Origin: Spirochaetaceae bacterium
GTDB lineage: Bacteria; Spirochaetota; Spirochaetia; Treponematales; Treponemataceae
Length of the DNA stretch: 16,420 bases
Assembly: GCA_031290725.1 (NCBI GenBank)
Contig: JAITMZ010000055.1
Coordinates: 1-16,420, forward strand
Direction: 5' to 3'
Below are positions 6,573-13,752 of the stretch, in pieces. Every line of letters begins with the position of its first letter. Within the stretch, counting starts at the first letter, position 1. The notes beneath the pieces were generated by a model, which worked only from the letters and a program-made list of their open reading frames with translations, had not been told where the DNA came from and made no database searches. Both the position numbers and the translations under genes were made by a program.

Positions 6573-8189
6573 TTAGTAAAACAGGCCGATTCCGAAAAAC
6601 AGTTCGTATTTGGAAACACTTTCCCGCCAATCCATGTCCGGCTTGATAACCTTGTTCAGTATTTTGCTGGAGGGCCCGAAGCGCGTCAAATCCACGCCGC
6701 CGCTCACCCGCACTACCAGACTCCGCCAGCGCGCGGGAAATATCAAAAATTCCATGCCCGCAGAATACCAGCCGTCCTTGAGGGAAAAATCCCGGGGCTT
6801 ATGATCAGTCGAATCCAGAGTATTTCGGGTAAGGGCCATGTCAAAAAAGGGCGATGCCTGCAATTCAAAATCGAAGAACCGGAACCAGCCGGGCGCAGTA
6901 TGTCTGGTCACGGTTTTCCACCAGCCGCGCCAATTGGTAGAGACCACTTTTACCGGCAGATCGCCGTTCAACACAAAAGCCGCCGGAGTGCGGCTGCCCC
7001 GCTGGTCGTCCTTTACACCCCGCAGATAGGTGCCGATCAGTTTGGAATTCAGGCCACTCATTTCGGCAGTGGCTGAATCGGCCAAAAAATAGGAGAAAAG
7101 GTTTATTCTGGCCGAGATGGACGCGTACTTAAACGCTCCAAAGCCGCTGAGTGCAATGCTTACGGACGGCACGATTTTGTCCTCCACGGTATCGTTAAAA
7201 CTATAGTCCAGACTCTGACCGGCGGATAGGGAAAATCCTTTCCGGTAATTCCCTATCCAATCGATGTGGCTTGTGGACAGCGAGTAGCCGGTGCCCAAAA
7301 CCGGGCCCCTCAGATCGGGATGCTTGATCACCCCGTCGGTGGGGTCCCAGTTATAGGAAAAATGCACGTCGGGGGTGAAGTACACCCTGGAGACACCTAC
7401 AAATTCAGTCAGCGCAATGGGCACGGCAAATTTCGCCGAGTCGGTGAAGTAAAACCCGTCATTGTACTGCTTGTTGTCGGCATTGTTCCAGTTATCCCAA
7501 TCGTAATCAAAATTTCGGGACAGGCCGTGCTCCACCGTGAATTCCAGGTCGATAACATCCAGGGGGAAAACCAGCTTGAGACCCGTGGTCCACCCGTATT
7601 CGGGCTCACTCTCACCGATGGTATAGGAAAAACTCACCGAATTCAGCCACTGGGCGTCAAAGGGTGAAAGCTTAAAGGGAAAGGAGTAATCAAGGTTAAA
7701 GCCGATTTTGTTTTCAGATTCATCTGTATACTGGTATACCAGGTCGGCGGTGAGGGTCTGCATGAGGCCAAGGAAATTGTAGTCCTTGAGTTTCAGTTTA
7801 ATGTCCCAGCCGCTGTTGGAATCGTATTTTGGGTAAGGAATCACGATAAAATTGAAGGTGTCCCTGGCCATGATGGTAATCATAACCGGAATTGGGGTGG
7901 CGGAAGTCCCGGAATCCGCATTGCCGTCATTCTGAGGCAATTCATACACGATCTCCGCCACATCAAAAACTCGCTGGTTTACCAGTTCTCGGCGTATTTT
8001 GGCAACGTAAATGTCCAGGTCAACCAGGGAATCAAACACCCGCTTTTGGTCCACCTCCACCGCCAAACCTAGGGCATAGGCCTTGGTGCGCCCCATAAGC
8101 TCATAACGGATGTCCCCGATGCGATATTGCTCCGCGGGGAGCACAAAAAAACAGAATAAGACGGCAAGAAATACCACGAGCTTTTTCAA
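6573..8189 (-). CDS. Outer-membrane beta-barrel protein with one POTRA-like domain (Omp85-superfamily-like)
   Basis: A 538-residue exported protein. Seen: a signal peptide (MKKLVVFLAVLFCFFVLP, cleavage probably after Ala19), a POTRA-like segment (about 22-85: YRIGDIRYEL, then KIRRELVNQRVFDVAEIVYEL), then many short alternating amphipathic strands rich in Tyr, Trp, Phe, Asp and Asn, and a C-terminus ending FFGIGLFY with a terminal aromatic residue, typical of outer-membrane barrels. Known: POTRA-barrel proteins of the Omp85 family insert or export proteins or lipids. With a single POTRA it is not a full BamA (usually five), so TamA-like or a lineage-specific member is possible. The start is TTG (8189-8187), directly after the upstream gene's TAA, with AAGGGG eight bases before it; the next Met is well inside the POTRA. 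Cotranscribed with the WbaP-type gene. Barrel call is solid; precise function unknown. Confidence 0.78.
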   Translation of the reverse strand: MKKLVVFLAVLFCFFVLPAEQYRIGDIRYELMGRTKAYALGLAVEVDQKRVFDSLVDLDIYVAKIRRELVNQRVFDVAEIVYELPQNDGNADSGTSATPIPVMITIMARDTFNFIVIPYPKYDSNSGWDIKLKLKDYNFLGLMQTLTADLVYQYTDESENKIGFNLDYSFPFKLSPFDAQWLNSVSFSYTIGESEPEYGWTTGLKLVFPLDVIDLEFTVEHGLSRNFDYDWDNWNNADNKQYNDGFYFTDSAKFAVPIALTEFVGVSRVYFTPDVHFSYNWDPTDGVIKHPDLRGPVLGTGYSLSTSHIDWIGNYRKGFSLSAGQSLDYSFNDTVEDKIVPSVSIALSGFGAFKYASISARINLFSYFLADSATAEMSGLNSKLIGTYLRGVKDDQRGSRTPAAFVLNGDLPVKVVSTNWRGWWKTVTRHTAPGWFRFFDFELQASPFFDMALTRNTLDSTDHKPRDFSLKDGWYSAGMEFLIFPARWRSLVVRVSGGVDLTRFGPSSKILNKVIKPDMDWRESVSKYELFFGIGLFY

Positions 8190-9629
8190 TTAGTATGCCC
8201 CTTTTGTGTTCAGCACGACACCGATGGTTTTGATGAGGATCCAGCCGTCAAGCCAGATGGACCAGTTTTGTATGTAATAGGTGTCCAGCATAATGCGCTG
8301 TTCATAACCCGTGCCGGATCGTCCCGATATTTGCCACATCCCGGAAAGGCCGGGGGTCACCGCCAGGATATACTTGGCCTTATCGCCGTATTTTTCCAGC
8401 TCTCCCTCGGTAACCGGCCGGGGCCCCACCAGACTCATCTGGCCGGTGAAGATGTTCCATAATTGGGGAATCTCGTCCAGGCTGGTTTTACGCAAGAATT
8501 TGCCCAGAGGTGTGATGCGGGGGTCATTTTCCAGCTTCTGGTTTTCTTCCCATTCTTTCCGTGCCTGTGGGTCGTTATTCAGTATTTCTTTGAGCTTTTT
8601 TTCCGCATTCAGCACCATGGTACGAAATTTCCATGTCCGGAAGAGCTTGCCGTTTTTGCCGCTCCGGACATGGCCGTAAAATACCGGCCCCGGAGAGGTG
8701 AGCTTCACGAGCATGGCGACAACCGCCGTGATGGGCAGCACCAGGGGAGAACTGATGAGCACCAGAACAATGTCCGTACAGCGTTTAAGGAAGATGTTTC
8801 CCCGCCGGGTCAGGTTGTGGGTTGAGGCAAAACCGAGAATGCCGCCGAAGTCCCGGATGGAAATGGACACGGTGGATATGTTTTGAGTGTAGGGGATCAG
8901 TACCGTGTAGCGGTACAGGTTCATGATCGTGTCCCCCAGGGGTTTGTTGCTGATGGGGTCGTCCCGGCTTTCCACCAGGATTGCGGTTTTTATCCTGAGG
9001 CTGCGAATGATTTCATGGATCTTCTCGTCCGGCCGGGTTACGGGGATATCCTGGTAGTCCGCAGGAGCTTCGTCTCCGGTGTTCAGGATCAAAACCGGCC
9101 GATAGCCGAACTCGGGGTGTTTGAGCAACCGGTTGACGATCTGGTCCCCCTCGCGATTTTTGTAGTAGATGATCGCGGGCACCCCCCACCAGGGGAAATG
9201 CGCAAAAAAACGGCGCCCAATCTCCCGGCCCAGGGGCAGCAACATACTGGCAATGGGTATAGCCAGAATCATGGCCACGCCGATGGCATCGCGGTTCTCG
9301 GTTTCTACCGCGATGGAGATGGCGATACCGGTAAAACCGGCGGCACTGCAAAGGGTGAACCGGTACAGCTCATCCCCGGGGGCCAGCATGAGGCCGGGAT
9401 ACAGCTTGACCGCATAAAACACCGCCAGAATCGCCGGTAAATACACCCAGTAGGTTACGAAGGATCGAAAATCGATCACGGTGTGGTCGATGAGGTTGAC
9501 GATAAAAAAACTGGCGCCGAAACAAAGCATCACGGCGATCCCGTCGATAACCATCAGGGCAAGACCGGAATAAAACGAGGACGTATGTGTATACCGCGAC
9601 TTCATCGTTTCAGTTAGGTGTTCGTACAT
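8190..9629 (-). CDS. wbaP: WbaP-type undecaprenyl-phosphate sugar-1-phosphate transferase
   Basis: A 479-residue polytopic inner-membrane enzyme that starts a surface glycan by moving a sugar-1-phosphate (galactose in Salmonella WbaP) from UDP-sugar to undecaprenyl phosphate. Seen: four to five N-terminal TM segments (about 15-140), a cytoplasmic Rossmann-like middle region (about 155-260), then the conserved catalytic domain: FLKRCTDIVLVL, TSPGPVFYGHVRSGKNGK, WKFRTM, the Asp385-Glu386 pair in DEIPQLWNIFTG, MSLVGPRPV, and the TPGLSGMWQISGRS segment, ending near LNTKGAY. Length matches WbaP (about 476) when ATG 9629 is used; ATG 9605 is an alternative, and neither has a strong Shine-Dalgarno. 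A good promoter sits just upstream. The next gene starts directly after its stop, so glycan priming and the outer-membrane barrel are coexpressed. The sugar is not determined by sequence. Confidence 0.93.
   Translation of the reverse strand: MYEHLTETMKSRYTHTSSFYSGLALMVIDGIAVMLCFGASFFIVNLIDHTVIDFRSFVTYWVYLPAILAVFYAVKLYPGLMLAPGDELYRFTLCSAAGFTGIAISIAVETENRDAIGVAMILAIPIASMLLPLGREIGRRFFAHFPWWGVPAIIYYKNREGDQIVNRLLKHPEFGYRPVLILNTGDEAPADYQDIPVTRPDEKIHEIIRSLRIKTAILVESRDDPISNKPLGDTIMNLYRYTVLIPYTQNISTVSISIRDFGGILGFASTHNLTRRGNIFLKRCTDIVLVLISSPLVLPITAVVAMLVKLTSPGPVFYGHVRSGKNGKLFRTWKFRTMVLNAEKKLKEILNNDPQARKEWEENQKLENDPRITPLGKFLRKTSLDEIPQLWNIFTGQMSLVGPRPVTEGELEKYGDKAKYILAVTPGLSGMWQISGRSGTGYEQRIMLDTYYIQNWSIWLDGWILIKTIGVVLNTKGAY
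8198..8203 (-). promoter_or_regulatory. Shine-Dalgarno that supports the TTG start of the outer-membrane protein
   Basis: AAGGGG on the minus strand, inside the last codons of the WbaP-type gene, eight bases before TTG 8189. It is the evidence for a TTG start at a junction with no gap. Confidence 0.6.
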
Positions 9630-9640
9630 AATCCGGAAAT

Positions 9641-9669
9641 AGTATATCACAAAAAAGAATTTGTGTCTA
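9641..9669 (-). promoter_or_regulatory. promoter of the WbaP-outer-membrane-protein operon
   Basis: On the minus strand: TAGACA (9669-9664), 17-base spacer, TATACT (9646-9641); both hexamers are five of six to consensus. Predicted transcription start near 9634 lies about five bases before ATG 9629, or about 29 before ATG 9605. Confidence 0.65.
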
Positions 9670-9710
9670 CCGGTGCAGACCCGGTAACAGGGCACCGGCA
9701 TTTATTTTTT
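9670..9710 (+). terminator. hairpin with T-rich tail, reading away from the flanking genes
   Basis: CCGGTGC (9670-9676) pairs perfectly with GCACCGG (9692-9698) and is followed by CATTTATTTTTT on the plus strand. This is the form of an intrinsic terminator, but the only plus-strand transcription here would be antisense to the WbaP-type gene. On the minus strand an A-run precedes the stem and the -35 of the promoter follows it directly, so it may instead close transcripts arriving from the RlmK-like gene. Confidence 0.4.
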
Positions 9711-9732
9711 ACCACTCAAAAATTGCCAAAGT

Positions 9733-9796
9733 TTAAAAGTTTTTCACCGCAAAGTCGAAAAAGTCTGCGTCTAAAATCTCCTTGTCTTTCCTCCTT
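9733..9796. mobile_element. partial copy of the small inverted-repeat element
   Basis: The 23 bases 9742-9764 are identical to 14786-14808 in the element next to thrA. The likeness extends from TTAAAAGT (9733-9740, also at 14775-14782) to TTTCCTCCT (9787-9795, also at 14841-14849) with small gaps. The outer CGCTGATTAAC ends and the right arm are missing. It abuts the transposase relic. Confidence 0.6.
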
Positions 9797-9960
9797 CTCC
9801 GGTATGCCGTGGATTTCCCCGCGCTCCATCCCCTCAAAAAAAATCCTTGATGTTCCGGTGCAGGGTCGGTTTGGTTGTCTTTCACCGCCAGAATGTAGTC
9901 CGCTTTTCCCCCCGTATCTTCTCTACTATGGCCGTCTGGCACGACATAGCGGTCACCCTC
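9797..9960 (-). pseudogene. decayed fragment of an ISAs1-family (H-repeat-type) transposase
   Basis: Read on the minus strand in three frames in turn, this gives VTAMSCQTAIVEKI, then KADYILAVKDNQT, then LHRNIKDFF, then EGMERGEIHGIPEKEE. Together these match the ISAs1-type core (DAMGCQ..IAEKI..KGADYVLAVKGNQ.TLH..I..FFE). The breaks fall at or near a G6 run (9910-9915), just after the NQT motif and at a T8 run, as expected of homopolymer frameshifts in a dead gene. Both ends of the transposase are missing. Its first part is read as the C-terminal tail of the RlmK-like protein. Confidence 0.75.
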
Positions 9961-11033
9961 AACCACCGTTCAGCGCTTATAGTAGGCGCGGAATCCCAGA
10001 CACCAGAATCCCCGGCACACCGCGAGTCGATCCGCCACACGCGGTGGGGGAGGTGCGAAAAGTCCTCGGGGATGGTGCGGCCGCTGATGTCTGTCACCGC
10101 GAGGCTGCGGGGCAGCACGGCGGGGTCAAACTTGAGGCGGCGGCTGTTGGTGGAGAAAAAGAGGGTGCCCGGCGATTCCAGCACGGCCAGGCAGGCGCGC
10201 ACAAGCGCAGGCCACTGGGCGTTTATGTCCAGTACACCCTCCACGGCCTTTGAGTTTGAGAAGGTTGGGCTGTCCAACACGATTATATCCCAGCGCCCGC
10301 CCTTCCCCGCGGCTCCGGCCAGGAAGGCGGACACGTCGTTCCGGACAAAGGCGATGTCCCGTTGGCCCGCAAAGCCGTTGATGGCCATGTTTTGTCGGGC
10401 TTTCTCCAGGTAGGTGCGGGATAGGTCTACTGAAGTCACGACTCGCGCGCCCCCGGAGGCGGCGTACACCGAAAAAGCGCCGGTGTAGCAGAACAAATTC
10501 AAAACCCGTTTTCCGGCGGACTCCCGGCGCACCAGGTCCCGCAGGGGGCGATGGTCAGGAAACAGGCCGGTATCCAGATGGGACGTGAGGTCAACCAGAA
10601 AGCGCAGCCCCTGTTCGCGCACCAGGCCTGTCACCGGTGCCGGATCCATTGTTTTTTCGTACTGGGCGGCACCGCGCTGCCGTCTTCGCACTTTGCGCAG
10701 GATGCGGACGCCCGGGATATCCAGCGCCCCCGCTGCGGCGTTGGCCATGGAATCCAGCCAGACAGCTTCATCCGCAGCGTCCTTCTCATAGGGCCGCTGG
10801 TACAGATACATCAACAGGTACGCCGCCTCCGCCGGGGAATGGAGGGAAATATCTTCCCCGCCGGTTTCCAGGCAATACAGGTCGCACGCCAGGGGAATCT
10901 CGGGAATGTCCCGGTCATAGAGGCGAAAAACTCCCGCGCCCGTGCGCCGCGCCCATTTTTTCAAATGGGAGTAGCGCTTTCTCAGACGATTGGCGAAAAT
11001 CTCCGCCTGGTAATTTACCTTGTCCGTTTCCAT
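9882..11033 (-). CDS. RlmK-like SAM-dependent rRNA methyltransferase with an IS-derived C-terminal tail
   Basis: A 383-residue class I methyltransferase matching the RlmK half of E. coli RlmKL, which makes 7-methylguanosine in 23S rRNA. Seen: FANRLRKRYSHLKKWARR, YDRDIPEIPLACD, the small linker domain with RRRQRGAAQYEK, YLDTGLF-type motif HLDTGLFPDHRPLRD, SAM loop LNLFCYTGAFSVYAA, acidic strand SVDLSRTYLEKARQNM and motif IV LDSPTFSNSK (family: DPPTFSNS; here Ser replaces the first Pro). The normal end is near HRVWRID; about 46 further residues (SRCAGDSGVW onward) end in sequence from a transposase relic, so the original stop seems to have been lost. ATG 11033 lies 19 bases inside nhaC; no good Shine-Dalgarno is seen, so coupling to nhaC is likely. 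Stand-alone RlmK, not fused to RlmL. Activity with the tail is unknown. Confidence 0.87.
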   Translation of the reverse strand: METDKVNYQAEIFANRLRKRYSHLKKWARRTGAGVFRLYDRDIPEIPLACDLYCLETGGEDISLHSPAEAAYLLMYLYQRPYEKDAADEAVWLDSMANAAAGALDIPGVRILRKVRRRQRGAAQYEKTMDPAPVTGLVREQGLRFLVDLTSHLDTGLFPDHRPLRDLVRRESAGKRVLNLFCYTGAFSVYAASGGARVVTSVDLSRTYLEKARQNMAINGFAGQRDIAFVRNDVSAFLAGAAGKGGRWDIIVLDSPTFSNSKAVEGVLDINAQWPALVRACLAVLESPGTLFFSTNSRRLKFDPAVLPRSLAVTDISGRTIPEDFSHLPHRVWRIDSRCAGDSGVWDSAPTISAERWLRVTAMSCQTAIVEKIRGEKRTTFWR

Positions 11034-12565
11034 ACCTTCGGGAGGGCCGCCAGCAGCACAAAGAGCATTGCCAGCGAGAAACCTAACGTGATCAGCACGC
11101 TGACGCCGAAACCCAGCAGCGCCGTGAAACCCGCCACAATGTAGCCCGCAAAGCACACCGACGCCACCGTGAGGGCGTAAGGAATCTGCGTAGCCACGTG
11201 GTCTATGTGGCGGCAGCCCGCGCCGGTGGACGACAGAATGGTGGTGTCCGAAATGGGCGAACAGTGGTCTCCAAAAACCGACCCCGCCATCACCGCCGAC
11301 AGGGAAGTAATGGACAGATAGGGCGCCACGATGTCGCACACGGCGATGGTGATGGGTATCAGGATGCCGAAAGTGCCCCAGGAAGTGCCCGTGGCAAAGG
11401 ACAGCGCCGCCGCAATGACGAACATGATCGCCGGAATGAGCGCCGGGGGAATATTGGAATGCTGCACCACCCCCGCCACATACTGACCGGTCATCAGGAG
11501 ATTCCGGCACACCCCGCTGATAGTCCACGCCAGGGCCAAAATCACTAGGGCGGGCACCATGGACTTCACGCCGGAAACCACCGCCTCAAAGAATTCCTTC
11601 AGGTTCAGGAGTTTCCGGGGGACAAACAGGAAGAAGGTCACGAAAATGGCGCAAAACCCGCCCAGCGACAGGGCGGCGCCGGCGTTGGTATCGCCAAAAG
11701 CCGCGAAAATGCCCTTGTCTGAGCCTTCCCAGTAGCCGCCGTAAAAAAGCATGGCAAGAACCGAGAATATCACCAGGAATATCACCGGCACCACCAAATC
11801 AAACACCGTCCCCTTTTCTGACGCCTGTATCAGGGACAGTTCGTCCCCGGCAGGGGCGTTTGCCCCGGCGCCGACTTCGCTCTGTTTGGCGCGAATCTCC
11901 GCCTGGGCCATGGGGCCGTAGTCGGCGTTTTTGCGCAGCACCAGCCACGCAACCATCACCAGGGTGAGCACGGCGTAGAGATTCATCGGGATGGCGCTTA
12001 CAAAGGCCTGCATTCCCGTAATCCCCGTGGCGGTTGGATAATAGGAAATAACCGATGCGGCCCAGGACGAAATGGGCGCGATGATGCACACCGGCGCGGC
12101 GGTGGCGTCGATCAGGTAGGCCAGTTTTTCCCGGGAAATCTTGAAGCGGTCCGTCACGGGGCGCATCACCGTGCCCACGGTCAGGCAGTTGAAGTAGTCG
12201 TCTATGAAGATGATGATACCCAGCAGCACCGTAGTGACCCCCGCGCTTTGGGCGCTTTTGAGGCGCTTGGCCGCCCAGTTCCCGTAGGCCCTGGAGCCGC
12301 CGGCCTTGGTAATGATGGCCACCAGAGCGCCCAGCATGGCCAAGAAGATTACCATGGAGGCGTTTTCTCCCACCCTGGCGATCATCAAGTTGATGGTGGT
12401 GGTAAAAATGCCGGTGAACCCCAGGCCCGCGGCAAAGCTGTAGATAACGGTGCCGGAAACGATTCCCAGCATGAGGGAAAAGATCACTTCTTTGGTGATC
12501 AGCGCCAGGGCGATGGCGATTATCGGCGGTACCACCGACAGAATGCCCACGTTAACAGGTTCCAT
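11015..12565 (-). CDS. nhaC: NhaC-family Na+/H+ antiporter
   Basis: A 516-residue inner-membrane antiporter of the NhaC family, expected to exchange sodium (or a related substrate) for protons. Seen: about eleven to twelve hydrophobic helices and the family's conserved segments: AKRLKSAQSAGV, IIIFIDDYFNCLTVGTVMRP, APVCIIAPISSWAA, FATGTSWGTFGILIPI and VFGDHCSPISDTTILSS followed by GCRHIDHVATQIPYAL. A soluble loop rich in Ala and Glu lies around residues 240-265. The start at ATG 12565 is set by GAGGAG six bases upstream; a longer open frame upstream runs through the promoter region and is not used. It is the first gene of a two-gene operon with the RlmK-like gene (19-base overlap) and is divergent from the EamA gene. 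Substrate could differ from sodium, as this family includes malate/lactate and amino-acid variants. Confidence 0.93.
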   Translation of the reverse strand: MEPVNVGILSVVPPIIAIALALITKEVIFSLMLGIVSGTVIYSFAAGLGFTGIFTTTINLMIARVGENASMVIFLAMLGALVAIITKAGGSRAYGNWAAKRLKSAQSAGVTTVLLGIIIFIDDYFNCLTVGTVMRPVTDRFKISREKLAYLIDATAAPVCIIAPISSWAASVISYYPTATGITGMQAFVSAIPMNLYAVLTLVMVAWLVLRKNADYGPMAQAEIRAKQSEVGAGANAPAGDELSLIQASEKGTVFDLVVPVIFLVIFSVLAMLFYGGYWEGSDKGIFAAFGDTNAGAALSLGGFCAIFVTFFLFVPRKLLNLKEFFEAVVSGVKSMVPALVILALAWTISGVCRNLLMTGQYVAGVVQHSNIPPALIPAIMFVIAAALSFATGTSWGTFGILIPITIAVCDIVAPYLSITSLSAVMAGSVFGDHCSPISDTTILSSTGAGCRHIDHVATQIPYALTVASVCFAGYIVAGFTALLGFGVSVLITLGFSLAMLFVLLAALPKVWKRTR

Positions 12566-12570
12566 ATAGT

Positions 12571-12576
12571 CTCCTC
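12571..12576 (-). promoter_or_regulatory. Shine-Dalgarno of nhaC
   Basis: GAGGAG on the minus strand, five bases before ATG 12565. It fixes the nhaC start against the longer open frame. Confidence 0.85.
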
Positions 12577-12607
12577 GTGTGTGTTGCCGGCGCTGCCCGT
12601 GGGGGCG

Positions 12608-12636
12608 CTGACATTTTTTGGTTTCTGTGTTAGTAT
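12608..12636 (+). promoter_or_regulatory. promoter of the EamA transporter gene
   Basis: CTGACA (12608-12613), 17-base spacer, TAGTAT (12631-12636) preceded by TGT, an extended -10. Transcription would start near 12643, two bases before ATG 12645, giving an almost leaderless message. Its -10 overlaps the nhaC -10 on the other strand. Confidence 0.5.
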
Positions 12637-12660
12637 ACCACAGTATGAAAAAAAACACAA
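12632..12660 (-). promoter_or_regulatory. promoter of nhaC
   Basis: On the minus strand TGGTATACT gives an extended -10 (TATACT at 12637-12632). The -35 at 17 bases is poor (TTGTGT, 12660-12655). Predicted start near 12625 leaves a leader of about 60 bases. The -35 lies inside the first codons of the EamA gene. Confidence 0.5.
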
Positions 12661-13526
12661 GGCGGCAGTCCGGGGTTCTTGCGAAAAACAGCGTGTTGGC
12701 CTGCGCGGGGATGCTTTTATGCGCGATTATCTGGGGCACCGGCTTTGCGGTGGTCAAAAAATCCCTGGACATAATCCCGCCCCTCTACATGATGGCCTTC
12801 AGGTTTACCATAGCCGCAGCGATTCTGGCCGTCATCTTCCGCCGGAACATCGCCGGGGCCGACCGCTCCGAGCTGCGCCACAGTTTGATACTGGGCGTGT
12901 TTCTGTTTGCGGCTTATGCCTTCCAGACCATCGGCTGCCAATATACCACCGCCGGCAAAAACGCCTTTCTCACCGCGGTCTACGTGATTCTGGTGCCGCT
13001 CATCGCCTGGGCATTGGGCAGGCGGCGGCCCAGAGCGCGTGTGTTCGCGGCGGCGGCGCTGGCTATCGTGGGGATAGGCCTTCTGTCCCTTCGGGACGAC
13101 CTGAGCATGAACAAGGGCGACGCCCTCACCCTCGTCTGCGGGTTCTGGTACGCGCTGCATTTGTTTTTTATCGCCCGCTGGACCCAGACCGGCGACTCGC
13201 CCCTGACGCTGGCAACGCTCCAGATTGCTGTGGCGGCCCTGTTGTCCTGGCTTTTCGCCCCCCTCTACGACGGCTCCTTCCCGGCTGCCGCCGCGTCCCT
13301 GAACGCCATCCTGGCCATGGGCTACCTGGGGGTTTTTAGCACCGCGCTGACCTTTGTGCTGCAAAACGTGGCGCAAAAATACGTGGCTTCCAGCACGGCG
13401 GCGGTGTTTTTGTCCACCGAGGCGGTCTTTGGGGCGCTGTTCTCCGCGCTGTTTTTGGGTGAAGTGATGAGCGCCCGGATGCTTATCGGGGGGGCGCTGC
13501 TGTTCGCGGCGCTGGTGATGGCTTAG
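12645..13526 (+). CDS. EamA/DMT-superfamily transporter
   Basis: A 293-residue inner-membrane protein of the drug/metabolite transporter superfamily, probably exporting a metabolite or amino acid. Seen: ten hydrophobic helices arranged as two EamA repeats (about 15-145 and 155-290); the first opens with CAIIWGTGFAVVKKSL and carries GCQYTTAGKNAFLTAVYVI, a segment typical of the family; the second ends with STEAVFGALFSALFLGE, the classic EamA C-terminal repeat motif. The start at ATG 12645 gives a Lys/Arg-rich cytoplasmic N-terminus before helix 1; no Shine-Dalgarno precedes it, in keeping with a promoter whose start point falls about two bases before the ATG. A TTG at 12618 would lie inside the promoter and is not favoured. 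Divergent from nhaC. The substrate cannot be read from sequence. Confidence 0.9.
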   Translation: MKKNTRRQSGVLAKNSVLACAGMLLCAIIWGTGFAVVKKSLDIIPPLYMMAFRFTIAAAILAVIFRRNIAGADRSELRHSLILGVFLFAAYAFQTIGCQYTTAGKNAFLTAVYVILVPLIAWALGRRRPRARVFAAAALAIVGIGLLSLRDDLSMNKGDALTLVCGFWYALHLFFIARWTQTGDSPLTLATLQIAVAALLSWLFAPLYDGSFPAAAASLNAILAMGYLGVFSTALTFVLQNVAQKYVASSTAAVFLSTEAVFGALFSALFLGEVMSARMLIGGALLFAALVMA

Positions 13527-13565
13527 ACCGGGAAGCGCGCGGATGCACTGAGATTTTTCCCAATT

Positions 13566-13586
13566 CCTCACACGGAGGCACGGAGA
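13566..13586 (+). repeat. CACGGAGG-type dispersed repeat fragment
   Basis: The stretch includes ACACGGAGGCACGGAG, two tandem CACGGAG units, of a kind I recall as scattered through intergenic DNA in many environmental bacteria. It sits in the 226-base gap between the EamA gene and cysE, where otherwise only the cysE promoter is seen. Confidence 0.35.
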
Positions 13587-13693
13587 AGGGATTTGGTTAG
13601 CCTGCCGGAAGTTATGTTTTCTGCCATTTTTACCAAAGCGGGGCATTAAAAAAGGGTTTGAATTTAGAAATGCTGGGTCCACTTGTGCGGCCC

Positions 13694-13722
13694 TTGACTT
13701 ATTTTTTTAATTGTGATATTTT
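13694..13722 (+). promoter_or_regulatory. promoter of cysE
   Basis: TTGACT (13694-13699), 17-base AT-rich spacer, TATTTT (13717-13722) preceded by TGA, an extended -10. Transcription would start near 13729, about 24 bases before ATG 13753, leaving room for the TAGGA Shine-Dalgarno around 13736-13740. No S-box, T-box or clear operator is seen in this short leader. Confidence 0.65.
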
Positions 13723-13752
13723 ACCTACAAATTTGATAGGAATAAAACGACT

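Noticed and set aside
11034..11528. N-terminal extension of the RlmK-like gene back into nhaC
   Set aside because: The extension is the nhaC coding region read in another frame; the RlmK family match begins only a few residues after ATG 11033.
12566..12772. Longer nhaC start far upstream
   Set aside because: It would run through the divergent promoters and the EamA start. GAGGAG before ATG 12565 and the family N-terminus favour the shorter form.
12248..13339. 363-codon open frame on the plus strand across nhaC and the EamA gene
   Set aside because: It is antisense to nhaC, crosses the divergent promoter and then shadows the EamA gene in another frame. The product is Gly/Arg/His-rich with no recognisable domain, as expected of shadows in GC-rich DNA.
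12717..13682. 321-codon open frame on the minus strand opposite the EamA gene
   Set aside because: Low-complexity Gln/Gly/Arg-rich product with no domain, opposite a gene with clear EamA motifs.
13527..13693. Small gene or RNA between the EamA gene and cysE
   Set aside because: No open frame with a start signal and no stable fold stood out; only a CACGGAGG-type repeat fragment and AT-rich DNA before the cysE promoter.
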